Shown here: one piece after another, positions 1 through 8,075 of the stretch | Layout of the letters: every line of letters starts with the position of its first letter | How positions within the stretch are numbered: the first letter of the stretch is position 1 | Source of the DNA: Cognataquiflexum nitidum | GTDB lineage: Bacteria > Bacteroidota > Bacteroidia > Cytophagales > Cyclobacteriaceae | Reading direction: 5' to 3' | Length of the DNA stretch: 64,000 nt | Assembly: GCF_022538055.1 (NCBI RefSeq) | Contig: NZ_JAKZAM010000018.1 | Span: 39,420-103,419 of the forward strand | Notes under the pieces: model-generated | Told to the model about the DNA's origin: nothing | Database searches by the model: none | Seen by the model: the letters and a program-made list of their open reading frames with translations, nothing else | Program-made: the position numbers and the translations under genes

Positions 1-224
1 TTTAACCAGATTATTTTCGGAGGTATACCTTTGATGATATTTAAATCCACAAAATCTGAGTCAAAAGTCACGCTAGTGTATCCATTATTTTTTGCATAAT
101 CAAAGATTACAATATCGGATGCATCCTCTAAGCCAACATGCCGAACTTGTCTTGAGTCCGGAAAGTCTTTCCCAAGTTGTTTAACAATCTTTGGAGAGAT
201 ATTTTGATCAAATAGAAGTTTCAA
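1..224 (-). CDS. DUF5615 PIN-like protein, partial (C-terminus beyond window start)
   Basis: The minus strand reads LKLLFDQNISPKIVKQL from a TTG at 224 and stays open to base 1, giving about 74 residues. The N-terminal LLFDxNIS motif, the HVG segment and the TxDxDF segment are typical of DUF5615 PIN-like proteins, which are predicted RNase-type toxins paired with DUF433 antitoxins. The TTG start overlaps the TGA stop of the upstream DUF433 gene (TTGA), so the two are translationally coupled. The acidic residues expected for a PIN fold (first D in FDQN, DSDF) are present. Toxicity is inferred from family pairing only. The C-terminus lies outside the window. Confidence 0.8.
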   Translation of the reverse strand, partial: MKLLFDQNISPKIVKQLGKDFPDSRQVRHVGLEDASDIVIFDYAKNNGYTSVTFDSDFVDLNIIKGIPPKIIWL

Positions 225-442
225 GAAGCAATCTTCAGTTTATGTTCTTTATCAGCGGCAAAAGCAAGGCATGCATTTATCATTTCTTCATTGATCTCTT
301 CAAAATCTTCCATGATTTCTTGTTTACTCATTCCATTTGCAAGCCAATTCAATACATCATATACTGATATTCTACTTCCTTTGAGGCAAGGTTTCCCAAA
401 TCGCTTATCTGATCTTATCTCTATATAGTCTTGGTAATTCAT
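221..442 (-). CDS. DUF433 domain protein, putative antitoxin
   Basis: This is a 73-residue protein with the DUF433 signature: an N-terminal IEIRSDKRFGKPCLKGSRI segment followed by the helix-turn-helix-like stretch VYDVLNWLANGMS and an acidic tail. DUF433 proteins are small DNA-binding-like proteins that commonly precede DUF5615 PIN-like genes, and here the downstream gene overlaps the stop codon. The usual length is 70-80 aa, so it looks complete. A TATCTTTG sequence on the minus strand at 447-454, just before the ATG, matches a Bacteroidota -7 box. The antitoxin role is inferred from the arrangement. Confidence 0.85.
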   Translation of the reverse strand: MNYQDYIEIRSDKRFGKPCLKGSRISVYDVLNWLANGMSKQEIMEDFEEINEEMINACLAFAADKEHKLKIAS

Positions 443-717
443 AATTCAAAGATACAAAAATATAGATTTGGTTTTAAATGTCTTTTAAAGTGGTTTAGGA
501 CTAGCCATCGGCAGAATTCTCCCCAAAAAAAAGCATGACGGATGATCAATGATTCCAATTACAAATTGGAAAAAAATAAAAGGGTTTGACAAAGCATCTG
601 GAAATGATCCCTTTGGTTCCGGTAGCTATCGGAATTAGCTTTGGGCCAGAAACAGGGTAGGCAAATTCCACCCAGTACAAGCATCAAGCGCTAAAATACA
701 CCTAGAGGGGAGGGTAG
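443..717. other. gene-free gap with small palindromes
   Basis: I see no credible coding frame. The gap holds a perfect 8-bp inverted repeat (TTCCAATT, 3-nt loop, AATTGGAA) near 551-569 and a second imperfect palindrome TTCCGGTAGCTATCGGAA near 617-634. The DUF433 promoter region (-7 box at 447-454, minus strand) is at the left end. The right end lies downstream of the minus-strand gene at 718-1155. Confidence 0.5.
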
Positions 718-1155
718 TTATTTATTCATCCCAATTATTTCTAATATCTCTCCATTTGTCAATGCAATTACGTAGTCAATTCTCTTTTTGGATAAGAATC
801 CTTTATAATTCTTTGAGCAAATGATTTCAGTGTCGTATTCTTTTCCGCTTTCAAAAATTGTGACTATGTCGAAAGTAAAAGTTCCATTTATTAATTTATT
901 TGTGTCTTTATGATTTTGTTTACTTAGATCCTTTATAATAAATGCTTCAGTATCTTTTTTTATCTTTTCCTTATTTTTAAGAAAAAGCTGAAAGCTTTCC
1001 AGTTGACTATTAGATAAGGATTTATTCTTCGACATAAAGAATAATTTAATCTCATGAGGTTGACTGTCAATAGGCCATGTTCCACTATAAAAACCTCCAT
1101 TTTCAGAATCTGAAACATATTCAAATTCGTTTTTGATTTTCTCAGTTGTTATCAA
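718..1155 (-). CDS. hypothetical protein, 145 aa
   Basis: This is an ATG-started frame of 145 codons encoding a soluble, lysine-rich protein with no signal peptide or membrane segment. The N-terminal part has an ENGGFYSGTWPID segment and the C-terminal part alternates beta-strand-like stretches (FTFDIVTIFESG, RIDYVIALTNGEI). I do not recognise the family. It lies between two toxin-antitoxin-like modules in a repeat-bearing accessory stretch, so it may be a recently acquired cargo or immunity-type gene, but nothing in the sequence shows that directly. Its composition and codon pattern look like real Bacteroidota coding sequence. Confidence 0.55.
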   Translation of the reverse strand: MITTEKIKNEFEYVSDSENGGFYSGTWPIDSQPHEIKLFFMSKNKSLSNSQLESFQLFLKNKEKIKKDTEAFIIKDLSKQNHKDTNKLINGTFTFDIVTIFESGKEYDTEIICSKNYKGFLSKKRIDYVIALTNGEILEIIGMNK

Positions 1156-1360
1156 TTGCTTTTATTTTAGGATGAATTTTCTGTCTTAAAGATTGCACAC
1201 CACACTTTTATATTAACAAGACTTGTTCATTTCTACCCGATTTGGGATAGAATCAACAATATTGTTGTTATTTTTCAATTATTTAAACATAAAACTAATC
1301 TCCTAAATATCCAATCCATCCTCCGAGCTTTTTATTTGATAAAGTCCTACCCAAAACCCC

Positions 1361-1462
1361 ACAAAAAAAACCACCGCTTTCGCAGTGGTTCTTGTGGTTG
1401 GAGAGATATAGGTTGTTAGGGGATTGGCTTACCTGAGGGTGAAGTCAGGCAGCTTCATGATC
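1361..1462 (-). repeat. duplicated 3' end of the Gfo/Idh gene plus its terminator (copy A)
   Basis: This ~100-bp stretch matches 2082-2182 at roughly 90 per cent identity by eye. Read on the minus strand it encodes IMKLPDFTLR-stop, exactly the last residues of the oxidoreductase at 2149-3261, followed by the same spacer and hairpin terminator. It is therefore a severed copy of that gene's 3' end, and the two copies bracket the toxin-antitoxin module at 1486-2063. The 205 bases before it (1156-1360) are AT-rich with no gene visible. Confidence 0.85.
1369..1390 (-). terminator. rho-independent terminator, copy A
   Basis: On the minus strand the sequence AACCACTGC, a short GAAA loop and GCGGTGGTT is followed by a run of T. 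The same hairpin recurs at 2090-2111. Confidence 0.75.
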
Positions 1463-1485
1463 TTTTTTATTTGAAAAGTACGTTC

Positions 1486-1779
1486 CTACATCTTTAACTT
1501 TTTTGGATTTTGTCTTGTATCCCAAACCCGAAGTATCACGATTTTATCGGGATGATTGAGGTAAAACATTTTGAAATCTTTGATAATTTTTACCCTAACA
1601 TCGGGAAAATCAGTTACAACTCCGATATCAGGGAATTGAGATACGAGCATAGCTGTCTGATTAAAAAGCAATTCCAATTTTTTGCTGAATACCTCTGATT
1701 TATTTCTTTTTGCCCAATAAAGATAGATTTTGTATCTGTCTTCAATTGACTTGCGGGTCTAGACTATTTCTTTAACCAT
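1486..1779 (-). pseudogene. ParE/RelE-family toxin, inactivated by an in-frame stop
   Basis: An ATG at 1779 overlaps the end of the antitoxin gene by 16 bp, as is normal for these modules. It reads MVKEIV, then TAG at 1759-1761, then TRKSIEDRYKIYLYWAKRNKS and on in the same frame to the typical C-terminus VWDTRQNPKKL. Without the stop the product would be 97 aa, the usual size for RelE/ParE toxins. Family members often have Trp at this position (IVW), so a single TGG to TAG change is the simplest explanation. Downstream TTG codons (for example at 1677) would give only a truncated protein. The toxin is therefore probably dead, unless the stop is suppressed. Confidence 0.8.
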
Positions 1780-2063
1780 TCCTCAAGCATATTTTTCGCA
1801 GATTCAGAAGAATGCAAATTCCCATCAGCAACATCCTCAAGCCCCATTTGGACTGCGTCACGTTCCTCTTCAGTTAGCTTGTAAGTTTGGTCCATAGCAG
1901 ATTCTTGATTGATCAATCTGATGATGTCTTCAAGGATTTTTTCATCAGAAATGGAGGTTACTTTATTGATTATCTCCAATTTGAGTTCAGATACTGACAT
2001 AATGTTTATATTTTGATATCCTAAATTAGGAATTTTAATCGGTTTGGTAACTGATTCCTTCAT
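1764..2063 (-). CDS. antitoxin of a type II toxin-antitoxin module
   Basis: This 99-residue protein is acidic at its C-terminus (EERDAVQMGLEDVADGNLHSS, NMLEEWLKK) and sits immediately upstream of, and overlapping, the ParE/RelE-like toxin frame. The form, with an N-terminal helical region and a C-terminal toxin-wrapping segment around EEWLKK, is common among Bacteroidota antitoxins whose partners are RelE/ParE. I see no canonical RHH or HTH motif, so its DNA-binding class is uncertain. With the partner toxin carrying a nonsense codon it would be an orphan antitoxin. Confidence 0.7.
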   Translation of the reverse strand: MKESVTKPIKIPNLGYQNINIMSVSELKLEIINKVTSISDEKILEDIIRLINQESAMDQTYKLTEEERDAVQMGLEDVADGNLHSSESAKNMLEEWLKK

Positions 2064-2081
2064 CCCTCAATTTGAATTTAA

Positions 2082-2182
2082 TACAAAAAAACCACCGCTT
2101 TCGCAGTGGTTCTTAGGGTTTGAGAGATATAGGTTGTAGGGAATAGGCTTACCGGAGGGTAAAGTCGGGCAGCTTCATAATC
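2082..2182 (-). repeat. 3' end of Gfo/Idh gene plus terminator (copy B)
   Basis: This is the intact-gene copy of the duplication described at 1361-1462. It contains the last codons of the oxidoreductase gene, a conserved ~35-bp spacer and the hairpin terminator. Differences from copy A are scattered substitutions and single-base indels, suggesting the duplication is not very recent. Confidence 0.8.
2090..2111 (-). terminator. rho-independent terminator of the Gfo/Idh gene
   Basis: The minus-strand hairpin AACCACTGC/GCGGTGGTT with a trailing T run lies about 40 bp after the oxidoreductase stop codon. It probably ends the sugar operon running from 7924 down to 2149. Confidence 0.8.
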
Positions 2183-3261
2183 TGTCCTCCGGCCATCGCG
2201 GACTCATGGGCAAGGATGCCCACGCAGGTGATGTTGGCGGACTGTCTTGCATCAGGATAGGGTGCCCTTCCTTCGTGCAGGGCGGTCAGGAACTCATGCA
2301 CGAGGTGCGGATGCGAACCGCCGTGTCCCGCCCCTTGGATAAAGGAAAGGTGTTGATTGTCATCCGAATCATATACCCCTGCGGTGGTAAAAGAAGCGAT
2401 TTCCTTCGGTAGCAGGTGGGCATAATCAGGGATTTTGACACGCTCAGGGACTTCTCCGGTATGGATGACGGAGTCTTCATGCTCGATCAGTGTCCATTCA
2501 AATGACTTTTTGGAACCATAGACATCGAAGCTTTCGCGGTATTGTCTCGCCGTGTTGAAGAGCGAGCGGGTGACTTCTGCGGAGAGGTCAGAGTCTTTGA
2601 GTTTGATATGGCAGGTCTCGATGGCAAAGGGAGAACCGTATTTTGGGATGAGGTTTTCGTCTATCCTTCCCGAACCAAAACAGGACACGTATTCGGCCTG
2701 TGCTTTTGGCAGTGCCAAGACCGGTCCCACACAGTGCGTCGCGTAGTGCATCGGCGGCAGCCCTTCCCAGTATCCCGGCCAACCGGCCATCTCCTGTTGG
2801 TGGCTTGCTCTCAGAAACTGGATCTTTCCCAATTCCCCTTTCTCATACATCTCCTTGACAAAAAGGAATTCACGGGAATAAATCACCGTCTCCATCATCA
2901 TGTACGTCAGCCCTGTTTCCTCACAGGCTTCGACGATCTGACGGCACTCTTCCACGGTCGTGGCCATAGGCACCGTGCAGGCGACATGCTTGCCGGCTCT
3001 TAAGGCTTTCAGAGATTGCTCGGCATGGGCTTGGATCGGCGTATTGATATGGACAGCGTCTATGTTTGGATCTTTGAGGAGCTCATCGTAATCGGTGTAG
3101 CGCTTCGCTACGCCAAAGGCTTCTCCGATTTCATTGAGTTTGTCTTCGTTTCTTTGGCAGATGGCATACATATTGGCAAGCGGATGCTTCTGGTAAATGG
3201 GGATGAATTCCGCCCCAAAACCCAGTCCGACGATGGCGATGTTGATTTGTTTATGGCTCAT
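2149..3261 (-). CDS. Gfo/Idh/MocA family NAD(P)-dependent oxidoreductase
   Basis: The 370-aa protein starts with a Rossmann beta-alpha-beta (IAIVGLGFGAEF, GxGxxG) for NAD(P) binding, followed by NIDAVHINTP and the C-terminal sheet domain typical of the family. The usual EKP catalytic motif is replaced by a TVPM sequence (GKHVACTVPMATT), as in some subfamilies acting on sugar derivatives. There is no signal peptide, so it is cytoplasmic. It is the last gene of a co-directed set with a TIM-barrel epimerase-like protein and a ThuA/PVC-type lipoprotein, consistent with oxidation of a sugar or keto-sugar intermediate. A 274-bp gap containing repeats separates it from the gene upstream, so co-transcription is likely but not certain. 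The substrate cannot be read from the sequence. Confidence 0.9.
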   Translation of the reverse strand: MSHKQINIAIVGLGFGAEFIPIYQKHPLANMYAICQRNEDKLNEIGEAFGVAKRYTDYDELLKDPNIDAVHINTPIQAHAEQSLKALRAGKHVACTVPMATTVEECRQIVEACEETGLTYMMMETVIYSREFLFVKEMYEKGELGKIQFLRASHQQEMAGWPGYWEGLPPMHYATHCVGPVLALPKAQAEYVSCFGSGRIDENLIPKYGSPFAIETCHIKLKDSDLSAEVTRSLFNTARQYRESFDVYGSKKSFEWTLIEHEDSVIHTGEVPERVKIPDYAHLLPKEIASFTTAGVYDSDDNQHLSFIQGAGHGGSHPHLVHEFLTALHEGRAPYPDARQSANITCVGILAHESAMAGGQIMKLPDFTLR

Positions 3262-3535
3262 GGCTTTTATGGTTAAAGGTTATTAAGTTTATGGTGAAAG
3301 GTAAGAAGTAAATGGATTTGGCGAAGCATCAAAACATCTTTTCACAACCTCCAGCTATGTGCGCTCTGTGTGCTATGTGGTTAGTTGTTTGTTGTTGGCA
3401 ATTAGGTTTATGGTTACTTCGACTGCGCTCAGTACAAGTATTTGGTTAATGGTAAGAGGAATTGGCGTTGCCTTAACATCTCTTTTCACGACCTCCAGCT
3501 CCGTGCCCCCTGTGTGCTCTGTGGTGAAGACCTCC
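3262..3535. repeat. degenerate tandem repeat with 'accacagag'-type motifs
   Basis: The gap holds two ~50-bp direct repeats, 3331-3381 and 3474-3526, about 143 bp apart. Each reads acatc-tcttttcac-acctccagct followed by a run of GTG/CTG triplet-like words ending in TGTGG. On the minus strand these are the words CCACATAG/CCACAGAG seen again around the GxxExxY genes at 45.8 and 47.5 kb. Between them, 3416-3433 reads ACTTCGACTGCGCTCAGT, a short dispersed motif I associate with Bacteroidota intergenic regions. No coding function is evident. Confidence 0.6.
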
Positions 3536-4411
3536 CTAGTGTGTGAATTGTTTGCCGGAAAGCCAGTCCTTGAGGAAGTGAAGTCCGCGGGAAGCAAATT
3601 CATCTTGACTTGGGGCAAGGGGCTTCCAGATACAGACTGCACCGGCAAGTTCCTGTACATTTGGTGTAAAACTCTCTATCGAAATCACTCCCGTGTAGTT
3701 GACGGCAGCCAATCCCCTCTTGAAGGAAAACCAGCTTGTCTGACCTGTTCCGGGAATGCCGCGGTGGTTTTCGGAAACCTGCACGTGGAGCAATTTGTCG
3801 CCTACATGTCTGACGGCCTCCTCCAGATTGGATTCTTCAATGCTCATGTGAAAGCCATCCAAGAGCACTTTGGCAGCAGGATGGTTGATATCCGCGATGA
3901 GCTGCATGAGTTCCTTCGTGGTATTGATGAGGTCAGTTTCGAACCTGTTCAAAGCTTCCAAAGCGATCTCCTGTCCCATGGACTCGGCCATCTGACAGAC
4001 TTTGTGGAGGTTGTTTACGGCGCGGTCCCACTCTATCTTTCGCTGCTCGGGAGAGACAAGTCTTGCTTTTCCCACCGCAGAGTACATCGGCCCGGCTACG
4101 AAATGTGCACCGAGTGCCGAACTGATCTCAAAGCATCTTTGCAGGTAATCAAAGCTTGTCTTGTGAAAACTCGGATCATCATGTGTCAGGTCCCTTGTCG
4201 GCCCAAAAGCCCCACAGATGATGGGTTGCAGGCTGAATTCTGCAAGAGCTTCCCTAACCGTGGGGATGTCTATCAGATCCGGGTTTTCGACGGGTATTTC
4301 TACCGCATCGAAGCCCATTTCTTTGATTTTTGAGAATAATCCAATTGTATTTTTTTGGAAAGGCGATGTCCAAAGCCAGGTGCTGACACCAAAAGTTGCA
4401 TTTATTGCCAT
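3536..4411 (-). CDS. sugar phosphate isomerase/epimerase (TIM barrel, ketose 3-epimerase-like)
   Basis: The 291-aa AP-endonuclease-2-type TIM barrel carries the ligand motifs of the D-tagatose/D-psicose 3-epimerase group. These are a metal Glu in ALEALNRFET, an Asp/His pair in LLDGFHMSIEE, an ENHRGIPGTG loop and a final metal Glu in ISIESF. Such enzymes epimerise free keto-sugars using Mn or Mg, in the cytoplasm, and no signal peptide is seen. It starts 12 bp after the stop of the ThuA/PVC lipoprotein gene, so the two form an operon, and a Gfo/Idh oxidoreductase follows. Together they suggest catabolism of an oxidised or unusual sugar. A related inosose or hydroxypyruvate isomerase activity cannot be excluded. 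Confidence 0.85.
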   Translation of the reverse strand: MAINATFGVSTWLWTSPFQKNTIGLFSKIKEMGFDAVEIPVENPDLIDIPTVREALAEFSLQPIICGAFGPTRDLTHDDPSFHKTSFDYLQRCFEISSALGAHFVAGPMYSAVGKARLVSPEQRKIEWDRAVNNLHKVCQMAESMGQEIALEALNRFETDLINTTKELMQLIADINHPAAKVLLDGFHMSIEESNLEEAVRHVGDKLLHVQVSENHRGIPGTGQTSWFSFKRGLAAVNYTGVISIESFTPNVQELAGAVCIWKPLAPSQDEFASRGLHFLKDWLSGKQFTH

Positions 4412-4423
4412 AATATCCTGTTT

Positions 4424-7400
4424 TTACTCGACGATCATTTTACCATTCATGATGCGCCAATGTCCCGGTACAGTACAGATAAAGGGATATTCTCCTTTCT
4501 CCGTTGGAGCGGTAAAGATAATGGATTCGAGCCCTTCAGGATCTACAAGCTTGGAAGCTATGATGATCTCCGGGATGTTTGGAACGTAATTTTTTTCGAT
4601 TCCTTTTGGATCTCTTGCCATTTCGTCAGCGGCTTTTCCTACCGTTTCGAGCGAACCAATCTTGGCAACGATCAGGTTATGCTGCATGAAATCTTTGTTT
4701 TCGAAGTCAATGATAACTTGCTGACCGGCTTTCACCTTGAAGCTCGTCACATTGTACTTCATTTCATGGGGAATGACGCCGATCTTCACTACCATGGCAT
4801 TTTCCCTTGATACCGGAGCTGCGGCTTTTTCAGGACCTTTGGCCAAATATTCCTGCAGGTTGAAGTTAGGGTCTTTGAGGCTGAGGAAGCTGTCTCTACC
4901 CATTCTTCCCCTTAGCCAAGATGCGCCTTCATAGTCTCCCACCTGATTTTCTCCACCCATGTCATTGCCAACACGGATTCTGTCCGGAGTCAATGGGGCG
5001 GTGAATAGGGAAGGCGCTTTTGCTTTAGCGATCGGATTGTCATTGATCTGCAAAGTCATTTCTCCGCCCTGAAGAAGCTTGGCTTCTACCTTAAACAGGT
5101 CTTTTGGCAGGTTAGCAGCGGTGATTTTAAAGGTTTTGCCGTTTTGTTTTACCACCCAGTTCAAAGTAGATTTTTTTACAAAAAGGGAATAGCCGTTCAT
5201 CTTGTTTCCTTGGGCGGCAATGACTCCTTCAAGCGGTTCGTTTCCTTCTGCCAATTCGGTGACGATATGGATTTCTTTGTTGCTGACATTAGGAGGATAG
5301 ACGATCGCTGCCCTTCTGTCGAGATTGTATTGCTCGACGACAAGACTCTTGGTCAGTTTTTCTGTCAGGGTGTAGAGAGAATCTACTTTTTCTTCAGGGA
5401 AAAGCGTGGCAAGGTTTTGCTCAAAATAACTTGGATGGGCAAGTACCCCGGAGAAAATCACTTGAGGAAGGTAGGCGTCTTTGCCGTTGGCTTCGTCCTG
5501 ACTCGCTTCATAGATCAGGTTGCTGACTTCGGTAGATGCAGGAATCTCTGATAAGGCTAGGAAAGCGGCTTTTCTTACATTGAGGTCAGGATCCTGATGG
5601 ACCTTGTTGGATTGGATCAGGGCGAAAGTTTCATTGGTTTTTGGAAGAACTTCAATGGCATTTTTCCTCACACCTGCAGAAGGATGCGACAATGCTTTGC
5701 CGACAATCTTGATGGCATTGGCGTCATCACCGCTCAGGGCGCCGAGGCCATGCAATGCCCAAAGGGCGTGGTTGGCAGCGGTATTGAGACCGATTTCATC
5801 CACTGAGGTATTTTCGATCAGCTTGTAGAGGTCACCGATGATGGATTTGTTTTGGGTTTCGACGATGAGCCTCTGGGCAGTCATTCTCCAAAACATGTTG
5901 TCGCTTTTCAGACCTGCGATCAGGTCTGAATTTTTGGTCGGATCAATGGAGAAGCCCTTGTATTCCGGTGCGCCTCTGTACACCAACCGGTAAATCCTGC
6001 CATGCTTGGCATCCCGCATCGGGTTGATGTAGGCATTTCCGGCACCGTTGTCAAATCCTTTTGGAGTTGGATTGTGCTGTATGATAAAGTTGTACCAATC
6101 TGCAATCCAAAGAGAACCATCTGGTCCGACTTCTGCATGCACTGGAGAGAACCATTCGTCTGAACTTGCCAGGATATTGAAGCCGTTTTTTTCTTTGAAA
6201 CCTGAACCATCTTTGGTGATGATGGCATTATGAAGCACCCTTCCTGTAGGTTCGGCTACAAAAGCCACCCTGTTCCAATAGGATTTAGGGAAAGTTCTTG
6301 CTGTGTAGAAGTTGTGTCCTGCAGCAGCGGTATAGCCGCCATGATAATCGACCTGTCTCAAAAACTGCGTCAGGTGCGGCATGTCGTAGTGGCTGTCAAT
6401 ACCAAAGACGGTATTGTTCATCCCGCCTGCGATAGGTCTCTTGACGTTTTTGTTGGTCATGGCCAAGTAGGCAGAGTGCTGACCGTTGGCAGTGGAGATG
6501 AATACATTAAAATCTTCTGAGAATCCAAGGCCCCATGTATTGTTGCTTGTAGAGCCTAAAAACTCAAAGTTGGAAGCATCAGGAGCGAATCTATAGATAC
6601 CTTGGGAGAAATTGAATTCCTTTCCGCCCACAGTTCCCTGAAAACCGGAATAACCCAAAACACCCCAAATGTTATTGTCATAACCATACTTGAGGTTGGA
6701 AGGTCCAGCATGCGTATCACTTTTGCCCCAACCTGTGATCAATACTTCTCTTAAGTCGGCTTTGTCGTCACCATCTGTATCTTTTAAGAATACAAAATCC
6801 GGAGCCATGGAGATGAGGATACCTCCGTTTATGGCCATGATGCTTGTAGGGATGTTCAATCCATCGGCAAAGACGGTTACTTTATCTGCTTTGCCGTCGC
6901 CGTCAGTATCTTCGAGGATTTTGATGCGGTCATTTCCGCCTTCGGTGCGCACTTCATTAGGATAATCTTCCGTCTCGATCACATACAACCTTCCTTTTTC
7001 GTCCCAACACATCGCCATAGGATTGACGATCTGAGGCTCAGAAGCGAATAGCTGCAATTCAAATCCTACCGGAATCTGAATCAATTTCATAGATTCTTCT
7101 GGAGAAAGCGGATGTTGGTATCTCGGTGCTGGGTCTTTGTTTTCGTAGTTTGGAATGACGGCATCTTCAAAAACCGGTTGAGGGATTTTGAAATCAGCCA
7201 CCTGCTTGGCTACATCATCTCCTATCGCCCAAAGTACGCCATTGGCGACAAGGGTATGGAAGTTTGGCTGAGACCAAGTGCGCTCATTGTGTCCATATGC
7301 TGTGTAAAATACACGTCCTTTTCCTTGATTTCTCACCCAAGTCCAAGGCTCGCGGTGTCCGTTTTCTTCTCTTTCCATCAGGACAGTCATGTCGGGATTG

Positions 7401-7924
7401 ATCCGGGTATGGATATAGGTTTCATCCCATGTTTCAAATACTTCTACGCCCTGCATCACAGGATGCTCAGCAGCAATGATATCGACAGTGAAATCCCCCG
7501 TTCCATGCGATTGGAACTGTCCGCCAACGGCTTCGACATACCAATCAGAATTCTGGAAACAGAAAGAGGCACTGTGGAGGGGAATAAAGCCCTTGCCGCT
7601 TTCCACATATTTCTTTAGCGCAGTTTCCTGATCTGAAGTGATACTGTCGTGGTTGGCATAGATCATGATCCCGTCATACTGATTCAGGTTGTCCAGGTTA
7701 AGGTCATTGGGATCTGAGGTGTAAGTGAGGTTGATGCCTTTTTGGAAAAGAGGTCTTGCCAGATAAGGCATCAGTTTCTCCGAATCATGATGCTTGCTGT
7801 CATGTCCGAGGAAGAGGATTTCTGCTCTTCTTGGCCCTGTGGGAAGCTCCGGTAAATTGGACTTTTTGCCACAACTGATGACAGAGAAGAGGAGAAGTAG
7901 GAGGAGTAAATGAGAATATCTCAT
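4424..7924 (-). CDS. ThuA / PVC-type dehydrogenase / HEAT / cupredoxin multidomain lipoprotein
   Basis: The 1166-aa protein starts with a lipoprotein signal (lipobox VISC, Cys18). Residues ~30-245 form a ThuA-like trehalose-utilisation domain (EILFLGHDSKHH, PLHSASFCF, TAYGHNERTW). Residues ~275-645 form a PVC-type membrane-bound dehydrogenase/beta-propeller domain resembling glucose/sorbosone dehydrogenases (GRLYVIETEDYPNE, DTDGDGKAD, WIADWYNFIIQHNPTP). A HEAT-like helical region spans ~690-830. The last ~110 residues are a plastocyanin/azurin-like domain with an intact type-1 copper set: His1082, Cys1150, His1155, Met1159. No CxxCH haem motif is present, so the cupredoxin may be the electron acceptor of the dehydrogenase domain. 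It heads the operon with the epimerase and diverges from an AraC regulator. The substrate is unknown; location is inferred to be periplasmic or outer-membrane anchored. Confidence 0.88.
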   Translation of the reverse strand: MRYSHLLLLLLLFSVISCGKKSNLPELPTGPRRAEILFLGHDSKHHDSEKLMPYLARPLFQKGINLTYTSDPNDLNLDNLNQYDGIMIYANHDSITSDQETALKKYVESGKGFIPLHSASFCFQNSDWYVEAVGGQFQSHGTGDFTVDIIAAEHPVMQGVEVFETWDETYIHTRINPDMTVLMEREENGHREPWTWVRNQGKGRVFYTAYGHNERTWSQPNFHTLVANGVLWAIGDDVAKQVADFKIPQPVFEDAVIPNYENKDPAPRYQHPLSPEESMKLIQIPVGFELQLFASEPQIVNPMAMCWDEKGRLYVIETEDYPNEVRTEGGNDRIKILEDTDGDGKADKVTVFADGLNIPTSIMAINGGILISMAPDFVFLKDTDGDDKADLREVLITGWGKSDTHAGPSNLKYGYDNNIWGVLGYSGFQGTVGGKEFNFSQGIYRFAPDASNFEFLGSTSNNTWGLGFSEDFNVFISTANGQHSAYLAMTNKNVKRPIAGGMNNTVFGIDSHYDMPHLTQFLRQVDYHGGYTAAAGHNFYTARTFPKSYWNRVAFVAEPTGRVLHNAIITKDGSGFKEKNGFNILASSDEWFSPVHAEVGPDGSLWIADWYNFIIQHNPTPKGFDNGAGNAYINPMRDAKHGRIYRLVYRGAPEYKGFSIDPTKNSDLIAGLKSDNMFWRMTAQRLIVETQNKSIIGDLYKLIENTSVDEIGLNTAANHALWALHGLGALSGDDANAIKIVGKALSHPSAGVRKNAIEVLPKTNETFALIQSNKVHQDPDLNVRKAAFLALSEIPASTEVSNLIYEASQDEANGKDAYLPQVIFSGVLAHPSYFEQNLATLFPEEKVDSLYTLTEKLTKSLVVEQYNLDRRAAIVYPPNVSNKEIHIVTELAEGNEPLEGVIAAQGNKMNGYSLFVKKSTLNWVVKQNGKTFKITAANLPKDLFKVEAKLLQGGEMTLQINDNPIAKAKAPSLFTAPLTPDRIRVGNDMGGENQVGDYEGASWLRGRMGRDSFLSLKDPNFNLQEYLAKGPEKAAAPVSRENAMVVKIGVIPHEMKYNVTSFKVKAGQQVIIDFENKDFMQHNLIVAKIGSLETVGKAADEMARDPKGIEKNYVPNIPEIIIASKLVDPEGLESIIFTAPTEKGEYPFICTVPGHWRIMNGKMIVE

Positions 7925-8075
7925 GGATAGTTTTATTTAGAGGAATTTAGGGTTTATTGGAAGATTCAAATTCCGTATTTATCAAATGGCAATCTTCCTT
8001 TTTTTTTGCTGATTATGACTTTATTTTGCTCAAAAAATTTATTTTCATGTATAATTATGGCATAATTGACTAATC

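Noticed and set aside
3416..3433. Transposon end or integrase attachment site at ACTTCGACTGCGCTCAGT
   Set aside because: It is a short dispersed motif with no target duplication or transposase nearby. It may be an intergenic repeat only.
3359..4333. A 324-codon plus-strand open frame opposite the epimerase-like gene
   Set aside because: The minus strand encodes a clear sugar epimerase-like TIM barrel over the same bases. The plus translation lacks any domain and only reflects the antisense of that gene.
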